In this document: in pieces, positions 18,710-27,963 of the stretch
Position numbering within the stretch: position 1 is the first letter of the stretch
Layout: each line of letters opens with the position of its first letter
Assembly (NCBI RefSeq): GCF_020982545.1
Contig: NZ_JAJKLK010000003.1
Coordinates: 248,001 to 312,000 of the forward strand
From: Streptomyces sp. MNU76
GTDB taxonomy: Bacteria > Actinomycetota > Actinomycetes > Streptomycetales > Streptomycetaceae
Direction of reading: 5' to 3'
DNA: 64,000 nt
Position numbers and translations under genes: made by a program
The notes under the pieces: model-generated
The model's input: the letters and a program-made list of their open reading frames with translations, nothing else
The model's database searches: none
Told to the model about the DNA's origin: nothing

Positions 18710-19903
18710 ATGAGTTCGGCGCGTCCGGAGCGGGACGGGATGAGCACGCCGGGTCTGCGGGTGCTGCACGTCGTCACCCTGCATTCTCCGACCGGTGCCT
18801 TCGGGGGCCCGGTCCGGGTCGCCCTCAACCTGTCGCACGCGCTGCGCGAGCGCGGTCACGCGCCCCGGCTGCTGGCCCTGGCCGACGGGTTCGGTACGGC
18901 GCCGCCCACCGACGTGGAGGGGATCCCCGCGCGGCTGCTGCCCGCCCGACGGCTGCTGCCGCTCGGCTTCAGCGGCATCACCTCACCCGCGCTGCTGGCC
19001 GGGGCCGGCCGGCTGGTACGCGCCGCGGACGTGGTTCACGTCCACCTGGCCCGCGACCTGGTGACCCTGCCCGTGGCCCTGGCCGCTCTGCGGGCCGGTG
19101 TCCCGCTGGTGCTGCAGACCCACGGCATGGTCGACCCCAGCGAGAGGCTCCTGGCCAAGGTGCTCGACGCGCTGGCCGTACGGCGGCTGCTGCGCGGCGC
19201 CTCGGCCGTCCTGCACCTGACGGCGCACGAACTCCGCGGCCTCGACGCCGTGCTGGGCGCTCCACTGGGCAACGCGGTACGACTGGTGAACGGGGTGCCC
19301 CGGCAGGCAGCGGTGTCCCGGCAGGGGGCGCGCCCGGTCCCGGAGGGGCCGCCCAGGATCCTGTACGCGGCCCGCCTGCAGGCACGCAAGCGGCCCCGTG
19401 ACTTCGTGGCGGCGGCCCCGGAGATCCTCCGGCACCACTCCGATGCCCGCTTCGTCGTCGCGGGGCCCGACGAGGGCGAACTGGCCGCCGTACGGGAACT
19501 GATCGACAGCCTGGGGCTGCACGACCGCTTCGACTGTGTCGGGCCGCTCAGCCCGGCGGGGGTGCTGGACGAACTGCGCCGCGCGCACGTCTATGTCCTG
19601 CCGTCCGTGGACGAGCCCTTCCCGATGTCGGTGCTGGAGTCGCTGTCCGTCGGCACACCGGCCGTGGTGACCGAGTCGAACGGACTCGCCGCCGCCGTCC
19701 GGGAGGTGGGCGCGGGCCGGGTCGTCGCGGACGCCGCAGGGCTCGCTCCGGCCGTCCTGGAACTGCTGGAGCCGGGCACGGCCGAGAAGGCGTCGGCGGC
19801 CGCCTGTGCGCTGGCCGACGACGCCTTCTCGATGGACGCCGTGGTGGAGGAACTCCTGGAGGTCTACGGCCGGGCCGTGGCTCAGGCCCGCAGCCAGGCG
19901 TAG
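18710..19903 (+). CDS. GT4 glycosyltransferase
   Basis: A 397-aa GT-B enzyme with N-terminal GAFGGPVRVALNL acceptor-domain glycine loop and C-terminal GT4 elements: ILYAARLQARKRP, then the donor site DEPFPMSVLESLSVGTPAVVTE with two Glu spaced seven residues apart, as expected for retaining GT4 enzymes. It should add one sugar to the lipid-linked repeat. Two start sites are plausible: the ATG at 18710 (after GAAGGGG) and the ATG at 18740; I use the first. The last 22 bases overlap the 3' end of the convergent lipoprotein gene. Confidence 0.85.
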   Translation: MSSARPERDGMSTPGLRVLHVVTLHSPTGAFGGPVRVALNLSHALRERGHAPRLLALADGFGTAPPTDVEGIPARLLPARRLLPLGFSGITSPALLAGAGRLVRAADVVHVHLARDLVTLPVALAALRAGVPLVLQTHGMVDPSERLLAKVLDALAVRRLLRGASAVLHLTAHELRGLDAVLGAPLGNAVRLVNGVPRQAAVSRQGARPVPEGPPRILYAARLQARKRPRDFVAAAPEILRHHSDARFVVAGPDEGELAAVRELIDSLGLHDRFDCVGPLSPAGVLDELRRAHVYVLPSVDEPFPMSVLESLSVGTPAVVTESNGLAAAVREVGAGRVVADAAGLAPAVLELLEPGTAEKASAAACALADDAFSMDAVVEELLEVYGRAVAQARSQA

Positions 19904-20583
19904 CAGCCGGAGGAGACGAACTCCGTCGCGCCGGCAGGGATGGTCAGGGTGCTCTGCTCCTCGCTGTCACCCGTCCCGGAGCCCGCATCCAGCTCCTTGC
20001 CCTTGGCATCCGTGATCCCCCAGAGGCAGTCGGTGCCTGCCGAAACGGTCCGGTAGCGGCCGGGCTTCGGGTCGGTGTGGGTGCCGTCCGGGTACCCGCC
20101 CTCGGCCGCGTCCAGCACCGGCCGCTGCTCGGGGCAGAGGTGGGTGATGGCGTCGGCGGCGTCCTGGATCTCCCCGGAGACGACGGCGGTGGCGGCCGCG
20201 TCCTTGTCGTGCTTCGCGGTGCGCTCGATCCGCTGGCACGCCTCCTGGCCGGCCTCCAGCACGGCGGCGGGTTCGACCGATTCGGGCACGCGCCCGCTCA
20301 GGTACTTCTTCTCCTTCCTGGTGAACGAGCCGGTGGCGGGCTTCAGTTCCGAGTCGGGACGTACGGGCCCGACGGAGGCGGACCGTGCGGGTGCAGGGCT
20401 GCTGCCGTCGCCCGCCGAGTCCTGCTCCCCGGCGAGCCGCTCGGCCGCCGAGAGCGTTCGCGTGGGTGTGGAGGCGGACGGGGTGTCCTTGCCCGTCGGC
20501 CCCGACGACGAGCAGCCCGCCACGGTCAGCACCGCCGTCAGCAGCAGGGGCGCCACGACCGGGCGCCGGATGTGGTTACGCAT
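19882..20583 (-). CDS. secreted lipoprotein of unknown function
   Basis: The 233-aa product starts MRNHIRRPVVAPLLLTAVL and has a lipobox ending at Cys24 (LTVAGC), so it should be lipid-anchored on the outer membrane face. A Ser/Thr/Pro-rich linker follows, then a C-terminal region with three or four further Cys and a PGRYRTV..CLWG pattern seen in several Streptomyces lipoproteins of unknown function. I do not recognise a functional domain. The ATG at 20583 has GGAGCAGGAGC upstream. It lies within the exopolysaccharide locus, convergent with the GT4 gene and downstream of the large secreted protein, so a role at the cell surface is likely. Confidence 0.8.
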   Translation of the reverse strand: MRNHIRRPVVAPLLLTAVLTVAGCSSSGPTGKDTPSASTPTRTLSAAERLAGEQDSAGDGSSPAPARSASVGPVRPDSELKPATGSFTRKEKKYLSGRVPESVEPAAVLEAGQEACQRIERTAKHDKDAAATAVVSGEIQDAADAITHLCPEQRPVLDAAEGGYPDGTHTDPKPGRYRTVSAGTDCLWGITDAKGKELDAGSGTGDSEEQSTLTIPAGATEFVSSGCYAWLRA

Positions 20584-20672
20584 GTCTGTTGCTCCTGCTC
20601 CGGTGGTTCCGCGGCGGGGCGGCGCCGTGACGCCGCCCCGCCGCGGAGCACCCTGTCGTACCGCTGCCGTGT

Positions 20673-23405
20673 CTACGCCGGCGAGAACGTGAGGATCAGC
20701 CGCGGTGTGCTCTCCGCGGCCGAGGCCTCGCTCGACCACAGCCACAGCGAGTCAGTGCCGTCGGCCGTCAGCGCCAGGTCGTACTCGCCGCCCAGGGCTG
20801 CGGCGACGGCGGCCGCGTCCAGCTGCACCGTGGCCTTGGTACCGGCGGTGGTCGGCGGGGTGAGCGTGCCCAGGGACTCGGTGCCGAGGGACGGCTTCGT
20901 CGTGTAGGTGACCTCGCTCTCCGACCACGCGCCCGTGACCGGCCGGATCTGCACCGGATCGGTGGATCCCGCGTAGGACGCCGAGTTGGTGTTCACCTCC
21001 AGCGTCACTCCGGTCAGCTTGGTGCGGGCGGGGGCGGCGGGCAACTGGAAGCGCAGGTACGTCTCGTAGGCGGAGGTGCCGCGTACCGCGAGCGACGAGT
21101 CGGCTCCGTAGTTGGAGCCCGGCGCGCCCGCGTTGACGTACGTGTCCTCGTCCGGCTGCACCGTGGTGACGGTATCGCTCTGCGGGAACGCCAGCGCGTA
21201 GTGCGCGGCGACCCGGTCGGCGCTCAGCACGTTCGGGTAGACGGCGGTCTCGTCGATCTGGCCGGCGAAGTACAGGCTGGACGGCCTGGACGGCCAGCCG
21301 GAGACGAGGCTGTCGCCGCCGACGTGCCAGCGGCCCGTGTAGGCCTGGTGCCTGGAGTTGCCGTTGCCGTCGACCCGCTTGCCGTCGACGTAGAGGGTCA
21401 TGCCATTCGGTCCCTGAGTGCCGACGACGTGGTGCCACTGGCCGTCGTTGTACGAGCCCGGCGTGGAGACGGTACGGAACGCGCCGTCGTAGGCACCGAA
21501 GAACAGCTGTCCCTTGTCGGTCATGTAGATGTGCTTGTCGTGAAAAAGGCTGCTGGTGGTGCCGCTACCGAAGCCGACCAGCTTGCCGCCCCGGGTCGTG
21601 GTGGTCCTGAACCACGTCTCCACGGTGTAGGCGCTGGCCACCTGTGTCCAGCGATCGCTGTACACCTTGTCGTCGGAGCCGTCGAAGCCGTACGCCGCGC
21701 CTGCGTCGGCCACCGCGCCCGGGCTCTGCTGGAGGGCGGGCCGGCCGGACTGCACACCCCTGACGCCACCGGGCGACGAGTCGGCGGCGTACGGACCTTC
21801 CGTGTCGTCGTAGCGCCAGTACAGGTTGGCGCCGTCGGCGAGGACCGCCGAGGCGTACGGCCCCGGGGCGGGGGCGACCGTGACGCTCACCGTGGCGGAG
21901 AGCCCGCTGACGTTGCCCGCCGCGTCCGTGGCCGTCACCCGGTAGGAATGGGTGCCGGCGGCCAGACCGGTGTCCGTGAAGGACACCTGTGGGCGGTCCC
22001 AGGGCAGGGACTCGGCCTCGACCGTGCCGACGGGCGTGGCGGAGCCGTCCCGGTAGACCTTGTAGCTCAGCCGGCTGTCGTCGAGGTCCAGGCTGGCACG
22101 CCAGCTGATCTCGGCCTCGCCGCCCTTGGTGCTCTTCACGCTCGCCACCGGGGTGGTGGGCCTCCCGGTGTCACCGGTGGAGGCGAACCGGGTCAGGCCC
22201 TGCGCGGCGGCGCCGTTGACGGTGGTGAACTCCCCACCGGACCAAAGGTATTCGACGCCGTTCTTGGCCGCGACGGTGAGAGTGCGCGGACCGATGCCCT
22301 CGCCGATGCCGTCGTTGGTGTCCGGGAACCAGCCCAGCTTGCCGACCGACGTGGTGGGCTGGGCGAGGAAGTGGTAGCGGCGGCCTTCGGGGAACTCGCC
22401 GACGCTGGAGCAGTTGTGCGCGTGCGAGGCGCTGTACAGCACGTCCTTGTGCGCCTTGACGGCCTGGGTCGCGCCCAGGCAGGTGTCGCGCCAGCGCTGC
22501 TCGAACGTGTCCAGCTTCAGGGCGATCCGGCCGTCGAAGACGCCGGCGCCGGTGCCCTCGTTGCCGGTGTAGAAGCCGGTCGCGTCGACGTCGATGTCCT
22601 TGACCACCGAGCGGCTCTCGATGAAGCCGTTCGGGTAAGCCTTCGTCAGGCTCCCGGTGTCGGCGTCGACCACCGCGAGGGCGTGGGAGTTGGCCCTGTT
22701 GACTCTGAAGAAGTCACCGCCGAGCAGGACGTTCTCCCCGTCCGGCGTGAGCTCGACGGCGCGTCCGGGCTCGTCGGCGTCGGCCCGGAACGGCCGCAGC
22801 GCGCCGTTGCCGGCCGCCACCGCGGCGAAGCGCTGCCTGGTCTGGCCGTTGACCTGGCCGAAGTCACCTGCCGCGTACACGGTGTCGTCGGTGACGGCGA
22901 GATCCCGCACGGTGGCGGCAAAGGCGGCGTTGAATCCGGTCTTCGGCGTGCAGCTGGCGATGTCGATGGCGGCGACGCTGGATACCGGTGTGCCGTTCAC
23001 CGCGCCGAAGTAGCCACCCGCGTAGAGCGTCTGCTTGTCCGGCGAGACGGCCAGCGCCCGCACGGTGGCGTTGCCCGACCCGACCGTGAACGACAGCTCG
23101 CAGTCGGTCGGGGCACCGGTCGCGGCGTCCAGCGCCACGAAGTTGAGCGCCTCCTGCTGGCTTCCGGAACCTCCCTGCGGCGGGCGTACGACGGAGAAGG
23201 TGCCGCCGGCGAAGACCACTCCGTCCGCCTGGGCGAGCGCCCAGACGGTCCCGTTGGTCTGCCAGGTGGGCAGGTCGTCCGCGGTGAAGGCGACCGGCTC
23301 GGTGAGCGCGGCGGCCTGCGGTAGGACGGCGGTTCCCAGACCGGCCGCCAGGCAAAGGACGAGGGCGGCGTGCAGCCCTCTGGTTGTTCTCAATGTGGCC
23401 CCCAA
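20673..23405 (-). CDS. large secreted protein: propeller, Fn3, LamG and DNRLRE modules
   Basis: A 910-aa extracellular protein. A signal peptide covers about 1-34. Residues 38-405 hold repeated blade-like motifs with Y-A-G-G-x-F-x-x-V-N-G (LYAGGYFGAVNG, VYAAGDFGQVNG, LWSGGEFTTVNG) typical of a secreted beta-propeller. A fibronectin type III module spans about 417-512, a LamG/concanavalin-like lectin module 517-742 (FDGSDDKVYS, WHHVVGTQ, LYVDGKRV), and a C-terminal DNRLRE/CBM96-like module 748-910 (EDTYVNAG..NYG..LAVRG). No catalytic residues are evident, so it is more likely glycan-binding or structural. Translation seems to begin at a TTG at 23405, since no ATG precedes the signal peptide in frame. 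It lies downstream of no obvious operon partner but inside the polysaccharide locus. Confidence 0.85.
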   Translation of the reverse strand: MGATLRTTRGLHAALVLCLAAGLGTAVLPQAAALTEPVAFTADDLPTWQTNGTVWALAQADGVVFAGGTFSVVRPPQGGSGSQQEALNFVALDAATGAPTDCELSFTVGSGNATVRALAVSPDKQTLYAGGYFGAVNGTPVSSVAAIDIASCTPKTGFNAAFAATVRDLAVTDDTVYAAGDFGQVNGQTRQRFAAVAAGNGALRPFRADADEPGRAVELTPDGENVLLGGDFFRVNRANSHALAVVDADTGSLTKAYPNGFIESRSVVKDIDVDATGFYTGNEGTGAGVFDGRIALKLDTFEQRWRDTCLGATQAVKAHKDVLYSASHAHNCSSVGEFPEGRRYHFLAQPTTSVGKLGWFPDTNDGIGEGIGPRTLTVAAKNGVEYLWSGGEFTTVNGAAAQGLTRFASTGDTGRPTTPVASVKSTKGGEAEISWRASLDLDDSRLSYKVYRDGSATPVGTVEAESLPWDRPQVSFTDTGLAAGTHSYRVTATDAAGNVSGLSATVSVTVAPAPGPYASAVLADGANLYWRYDDTEGPYAADSSPGGVRGVQSGRPALQQSPGAVADAGAAYGFDGSDDKVYSDRWTQVASAYTVETWFRTTTTRGGKLVGFGSGTTSSLFHDKHIYMTDKGQLFFGAYDGAFRTVSTPGSYNDGQWHHVVGTQGPNGMTLYVDGKRVDGNGNSRHQAYTGRWHVGGDSLVSGWPSRPSSLYFAGQIDETAVYPNVLSADRVAAHYALAFPQSDTVTTVQPDEDTYVNAGAPGSNYGADSSLAVRGTSAYETYLRFQLPAAPARTKLTGVTLEVNTNSASYAGSTDPVQIRPVTGAWSESEVTYTTKPSLGTESLGTLTPPTTAGTKATVQLDAAAVAAALGGEYDLALTADGTDSLWLWSSEASAAESTPRLILTFSPA

Positions 23406-23588
23406 GACAGAACGCCTTGATAGGGGATGTCAGGAGCAGCAGTGTCACTGGCGCTCCTGGCACCCGGGATGTGCGGATATGAATGAGCCGTATGCCAACG
23501 GCTGCCGGATGTTTCCACCGCCGACGCGGATCCCGCGGCTGCGGCAGCACTCGACGGGCCGACCCCGAGGGGCCGGTCCCGGTGTTCG

Positions 23589-24602
23589 TCAGCGGTCCAC
23601 GCGCACGGCGACACCCGTCAGTTCGTCCTGGACCTGCCGGATGTCGGCGTCGACCATGATCCGCGCCAGGTCGTCGACCCGTACCTCGGGTTTCCACCCG
23701 AGGAGTTCCTCCGCCTTGCTCGCGTCGCCGATCAGCGCGTCCACCTCGCTGGGGCGCTCGTACTTGGCGTCGTGACGGACGTGCTCGCGCCAGTGCAGCT
23801 CCGCGTGTCCGAAGGCGGTCTCCAGGAACTCGCGGACGGTCGCCGCGACTCCCGTGGCCACCACGTAGTCGGTCGGCTCGTCCTGCTGGAGCATCCGCCA
23901 CATGGCGTCCACGTACTCGGGTGCGTATCCCCAGTCCCGCACGGCGTCCAGGTTGCCGAGGTAGAGCTCGCTCTGCAGACCGGCCTTGATCCGGGCGACC
24001 GCACGGGTGATCTTGCGGGTGACGAAGGTCTCGCCGCGGCGGGGCGACTCGTGGTTGAAGAGAATGCCGTTCACCGCGTACATGCCGTACGCCTCGCGGT
24101 AGTTGACCGTCGCCCAGTATCCGTACACCTTGGCGACGCCGTAGGGGCTGCGCGGGTGGAAGGGCGTCTTCTCGTTCTGCGGCGGCGGGGCCGCGCCGAA
24201 CATCTCCGACGACGAGGCCTGGTAGACGCGGGTGTCGATGCCGGAGGCACGTACCGCTTCCAGCAGGCGCAGCGCCCCGAGTCCCGTCACGTCACCGGTG
24301 TAGAGCGGGGCGTCGAAGGAGACCCGGACATGGGACTGGGCGCCCAGGTTGTAGACCTCGTCGGGCTGTATGTCGCGCAGCAGGTTCACCAGCGCCACTC
24401 CGTCGGAGAGATCGGCGTGATGCAGCACGAAGGACCGGCCCTCCTGCTGCGGCCCCTGGTAGATGTGGTCGATGCGCTCGGTGTTGAACGTGGAGGCCCG
24501 CCGCACCAGGCCGTGCACCGTGTACCCCTTGGACAGCAGCAGCTCCGACAGGTACGAGCCGTCCTGTCCGGTCACGCCAGTGATCAGCGCGGTCTTGCTC
24601 AT
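23589..24602 (-). CDS. gmd: GDP-mannose 4,6-dehydratase
   Basis: The 337-aa short-chain dehydrogenase converts GDP-D-mannose to GDP-4-keto-6-deoxy-D-mannose. The NADP-binding GVTGQDG loop is at residues 9-15, the catalytic region SSSE at 130-133, and Tyr154/Lys158 in [12 protein letters not shown]. The [15 protein letters not shown] segment is diagnostic of GDP-mannose dehydratases. GAAGGAGCTG lies six to ten bases before the ATG at 24602. Divergently placed GDP-fucose synthase completes the two-step route to GDP-L-fucose, so the polymer should contain fucose or a related 6-deoxyhexose. Confidence 0.96.
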   Translation of the reverse strand: MSKTALITGVTGQDGSYLSELLLSKGYTVHGLVRRASTFNTERIDHIYQGPQQEGRSFVLHHADLSDGVALVNLLRDIQPDEVYNLGAQSHVRVSFDAPLYTGDVTGLGALRLLEAVRASGIDTRVYQASSSEMFGAAPPPQNEKTPFHPRSPYGVAKVYGYWATVNYREAYGMYAVNGILFNHESPRRGETFVTRKITRAVARIKAGLQSELYLGNLDAVRDWGYAPEYVDAMWRMLQQDEPTDYVVATGVAATVREFLETAFGHAELHWREHVRHDAKYERPSEVDALIGDASKAEELLGWKPEVRVDDLARIMVDADIRQVQDELTGVAVRVDR

Positions 24603-24796
24603 GCGTGGCAGCTCCTTCTGGACGAGCCGCGCACCGGCCCCATCCTCAGCGTCGTGTCGCGAGTCGCGATGTGCGTCGTCCTGCGAGCCGTGTCGCAGGC
24701 TGTGCCGCACGTCGCGTCGCACGGCGTGTTGTGATATGTGGTGAAAATCAGGATCCGTGTGGGAACGCACCCCGTACTCCTGGCATGATCCGGCTC
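24603..24796. promoter_or_regulatory. divergent promoter region of gmd and GDP-fucose synthase
   Basis: The 194 bases between the two start codons must hold both promoters. The segment 24654-24735 is built of many GTCGCG/GTGTCGCG-like short repeats in both orientations, giving a low-complexity patch. An AT-richer TGTTGTGATATGTGGTG near 24726 may be the promoter core. No known operator was recognised. Confidence 0.45.
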
Positions 24797-25840
24797 ATGA
24801 CCGACTCGCACGCGGCACCGCCGCCCCCCGCCCAGCCGTCGCCGTACCTGCCCGCGCGGGCCCGGGTCTTCGTAGCGGGCCACCGCGGGCTCGTGGGATC
24901 CGCGATGGTCCGCCGGCTGACCGCCGACGACCACGAGGTGATCACCCGTGACCGCGCCGACCTCGATCTGCGCGATGCCGAGCACACCGCCGCGTTCCTC
25001 GCGGACGTGCGGCCCGACGCCGTGGTCCTGGCAGCGGCCAAGGTCGGCGGGATCCTCGCGAACAGCACCCGGCCGGTGGAGTTCCTGGAGGACAACCTGC
25101 GGATCCAACTCGGCGTGATCGCCGGAGCCCACGCGGCCGGGGTGCGCCGGCTGCTCTTCCTCGGCTCGTCGTGCATCTACCCCAAGCTCGCGCCGCAGCC
25201 CATCCGCGAGGACGCGCTGCTGACCGGCCCGCTGGAGCCCACCAACGAGCCCTACGCCCTCGCGAAGATCGCCGGCATCTGCCAGGTCCAGTCCTACCGG
25301 CGGCAGTACGGTGCCGCCTACATCTCGGCGATGCCGACCAATCTCTACGGGCCGGGTGACAACTTCGACCTGGAGACCTCCCACGTCCTGCCCGCGCTGA
25401 TCCGCCGCTTCCACGAGGCACGCGAGGCCGCTCTGGACGAGGTGACGCTGTGGGGCTCGGGCACCCCGCGCCGGGAGTTCCTGCACGTCGACGACCTCGC
25501 CGACGCCTGCGTGGCGCTGCTGGCCGGATACGACGGGGACGAACCGGTCAACGTCGGCTGTGGCCAGGACCTGACCATCAGGGAACTCGCGGAGACCGTC
25601 GCCGAGGTGACGGGCTTCACCGGCCGGATCGCCTGGGACACCGGCAAACCGGACGGGACACCGCGCAAGCTGCTGGACGTCTCCCGACTGACGTCGCTCG
25701 GCTGGAAGCCGCGCATCGAACTGCGAAACGGTATCGCGGCCACCTACGGCTGGTGGCTGGCTCACCGCGCGGAGGCGGCGCCCGAGCCTGCCGGGTTCAG
25801 GACTCCGGGCGACGGCTCGGCCATGCGCACGCGTTGCTGA
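24797..25840 (+). CDS. fcl: GDP-L-fucose synthase
   Basis: The 347-aa epimerase/reductase converts GDP-4-keto-6-deoxy-D-mannose to GDP-L-fucose. Visible family marks are the NADP loop [18 protein letters not shown], the AAAKVGGI segment, LGSSCIYPK and the catalytic [10 protein letters not shown] (Tyr-x3-Lys), then [13 protein letters not shown]. The protein is slightly longer than E. coli WcaG (about 321 aa) because of a Pro-rich N-terminus and a polar C-terminal tail. Either ATG at 24785 or 24797 could start translation; neither has a strong ribosome site, so a leaderless or weakly translated start is possible. Together with gmd it supplies GDP-fucose to the locus. Confidence 0.93.
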   Translation: MTDSHAAPPPPAQPSPYLPARARVFVAGHRGLVGSAMVRRLTADDHEVITRDRADLDLRDAEHTAAFLADVRPDAVVLAAAKVGGILANSTRPVEFLEDNLRIQLGVIAGAHAAGVRRLLFLGSSCIYPKLAPQPIREDALLTGPLEPTNEPYALAKIAGICQVQSYRRQYGAAYISAMPTNLYGPGDNFDLETSHVLPALIRRFHEAREAALDEVTLWGSGTPRREFLHVDDLADACVALLAGYDGDEPVNVGCGQDLTIRELAETVAEVTGFTGRIAWDTGKPDGTPRKLLDVSRLTSLGWKPRIELRNGIAATYGWWLAHRAEAAPEPAGFRTPGDGSAMRTRC

Positions 25841-25866
25841 GCACCTCATCCGGCACCCCCGTGTCC

Positions 25867-27348
25867 TCAGTACGCCCCGCGACCGTCGACGACGGCGCGG
25901 AGCGTACGGCTCATCACATCGAGATCGCTGCTGAACGACCAGTTGTCCACGTAGTACAGATCCAGCTGGATCGTTTCGTCCCAGGACAGGTCCGAACGAC
26001 CGCTGACCTGCCACAACCCGGTCATGCCGGGCTTCACCCGCAGCCGGCGCAGCGCCGTCGCGTCGTAGGAGGCGACCTCCTCGGGCAGTGGCGGGCGCGG
26101 GCCAACCAGGGACATGTCACCCCGGAGGACGTTGAAAAGCTGGGGCAGTTCGTCCAGCGAGGTGCGGCGCAGCACACGGCCCACCCGGGTCACCCGGGGA
26201 TCGCGGCGCATCTTGAACATGAGCCCGTCGTGCTCGTTGCGCGCCTGGAGTTGCGCCATGAGCCGATCGGCGTCGGTGACCATGCTGCGGAACTTCCACA
26301 TGGTGAAGATCTCCTGGTCCCGGCCCACCCTCTGCTGCCGGTACAGAGCCGGTCCCCGGGAGTCGAGCCGTATGGCGGCGGTCAGCAGCACCAGCAGCGG
26401 GGACAGCAGCAGCAGCCCGAGAGCCGCGGCACAGCGGTCGGCGGCCGCCTTCAGGGCGGCCTGCACCCCGCCGCCGAGCGGAGGTTCGATCCGCAGCATG
26501 GTGAGCCCGGCGATCGAGTACGCCTTGAGCCGCTTGACCGAGGTCTCGACCAGACCGGGTGTCAGGGCCACCGCCACACCGGCGTCGTGCAGCGCCCAGC
26601 ACAGTTCGCGCAGCCGGTCGCCGGTGAGCCGCGCGCCGGGGGCGAGCAGTACCAGCTCGGCGCGGTGCCGGCGCGCGGTGTCCACGAGCAGCCGACCTGC
26701 CGCGCCGTCCGTGCCGAAGTCCAGCCGGTCGGCCGCGGGGCCGCCCACGGGGGTGCCGTCGCCGACCACCACCGTGCCGACCACCGCACACGGATGGTCG
26801 GTGCTGGACGCCAGCCGCCGCACCGCATCGTCCAGCGCCCCGGGCTCGCCCACCACCAGCACTCGGTCCACCGCCTGGGCCGCCCGCCGGGCCTCGGTCA
26901 GATGGCGGTGGATCAAGCGCCTGGAGATCAGCGTGCACACCAGACTCGGCACCAGCGCGGCGAGAGCGGTCGGCAGTTCCGGGGTGTGCCGGGTGATCAC
27001 GCACAGCACCGCGAGCGTGCCGAGCAGGATGAGCCAGTCGTGGAGCATCGGAAGGGCTCCTCGGGACTCGCCCAGTTCCGCTCTTCCGTACCGGTGCCTG
27101 ACCGCCTGGACAGCGGTCCAGGCCAGGGCGGCGGCCAGGGCGGAGCGCGCCGGGTGCGGCTCTCTCGCCGTGTCGAAGACGAGGTGGACGGAGACGACCG
27201 TCACGACCACGTCCACCCACAGGGCGACCGGCAGATACCAGCGTGGCTTGGCGCGGTGCCCCGATGCCACCGGGCGGGCGCCCGCCTCCTTGGGCCGCCC
27301 GCCGGGCACGCGCGCGACACCAACCGCGTAGGTCCGGATGTTCTCCAA
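25867..27348 (-). CDS. polyprenyl-phosphate sugar-1-phosphate transferase (WcaJ/CpsE-like)
   Basis: The 493-aa enzyme starts exopolysaccharide repeat synthesis by placing a sugar-1-phosphate on undecaprenyl phosphate. About four membrane helices lie in the N-terminal 150 residues, a CoA-binding-like soluble region follows (VDRVLVVGEPG), then a fifth helix (about 300-320) and the bacterial sugar-transferase domain to the end. Its hallmarks are TMWKFRSM, RRTSLDELPQLFNVLRGDMS with the catalytic Asp-Glu, LVGPRPP, and PGMTGLWQVSGRS. Translation starts at TTG 27348, with only a weak ribosome site. It is convergent with GDP-fucose synthase and forms the right end of the exopolysaccharide locus. Confidence 0.93.
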   Translation of the reverse strand: MENIRTYAVGVARVPGGRPKEAGARPVASGHRAKPRWYLPVALWVDVVVTVVSVHLVFDTAREPHPARSALAAALAWTAVQAVRHRYGRAELGESRGALPMLHDWLILLGTLAVLCVITRHTPELPTALAALVPSLVCTLISRRLIHRHLTEARRAAQAVDRVLVVGEPGALDDAVRRLASSTDHPCAVVGTVVVGDGTPVGGPAADRLDFGTDGAAGRLLVDTARRHRAELVLLAPGARLTGDRLRELCWALHDAGVAVALTPGLVETSVKRLKAYSIAGLTMLRIEPPLGGGVQAALKAAADRCAAALGLLLLSPLLVLLTAAIRLDSRGPALYRQQRVGRDQEIFTMWKFRSMVTDADRLMAQLQARNEHDGLMFKMRRDPRVTRVGRVLRRTSLDELPQLFNVLRGDMSLVGPRPPLPEEVASYDATALRRLRVKPGMTGLWQVSGRSDLSWDETIQLDLYYVDNWSFSSDLDVMSRTLRAVVDGRGAY

Positions 27349-27614
27349 ATCCCGCAGCCCCCAGGCCTGTACATCAGTGCCGCGCGCAGTGGTAATCGGT
27401 CATCTGCGCCACGAACACAGTTCCTTCACTGCGTGCACACTATGTCACTCCGGCATCCGTGAAATACACCGCTCGTAAACTTTGTGAGCACTCGTCACTT
27501 GATGACAGTCCGTCAACTGCCGGATGATCAGCTGCCGTTACCGCTCACCGCACGGAGCGTCCGGCGCGCCGGTTGACAACCGACCGGAGGTAGGCGCCCG
27601 CATTCCGGTGGCCA
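27349..27614. other. promoter-bearing region right of the exopolysaccharide locus
   Basis: No gene is supported. The stretch 27400-27530 is clearly richer in A and T than its surroundings (AAATACACCGCTCGTAAAC, CACTTGATGACAG) and probably contains the promoter of the sugar transferase gene on the minus strand. It is also the boundary between the polysaccharide locus and a decayed region. Confidence 0.4.
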
Positions 27615-27809
27615 TGGCCCCCGGCCCTGGTCTTCCTGGTCCGCGAGCGCCCGGGTGGTCACTCGCTGGCCGCGATCCTCGCGGCGGCCTGCGTCCTCGG
27701 CGAGATCGTCGGCTCTCCGCTGCTCGGCACGCGGTTACGGCCCGACCGCCCCCGGCCCCGGTTGGCGGCGGGCCTCGCAGCCGGCAGTCGAGGGCCGCAT
27801 CCCCGGTGA
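27615..27809 (+). pseudogene. fragment of an MFS transporter
   Basis: A short open frame (codons in register with 27630) reads LVFLVRERPGGHSLAAILA, then VLGEIVGSPLLGTRLRP and an Ala/Gly-rich helix, ending at TGA 27807-27809. The pattern resembles the first helices of actinobacterial major-facilitator transporters. No start codon with a ribosome site and no continuation beyond the stop were found, so only a relic of about 55-60 residues remains. Confidence 0.5.
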
Positions 27810-27963
27810 CGGGGGTGCGGCGCTTCACGTGTGCCGAGGCGTCGACGCGCTCGACGCCAACCCCCGCCCGGGCTCCGTGGAGCAGGTGAGCGGGTCGCAT
27901 GGCCACTTAGCCGGGCAATCCGCTGGCGCCGGGCGCGCCTTGAGCGAAGACTCGTCCCCATGG

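Noticed and set aside
24654..24735. GTCGCG-rich patch between gmd and GDP-fucose synthase as a microsatellite or operator array
   Set aside because: The units are irregular in length and spacing; ordinary GC-rich low complexity is sufficient.
27524..27889. Plus-strand frame of about 120 codons as a real gene
   Set aside because: Composition is low-complexity Pro/Arg/Ala and the MFS-like signal is in a different frame of the same stretch.
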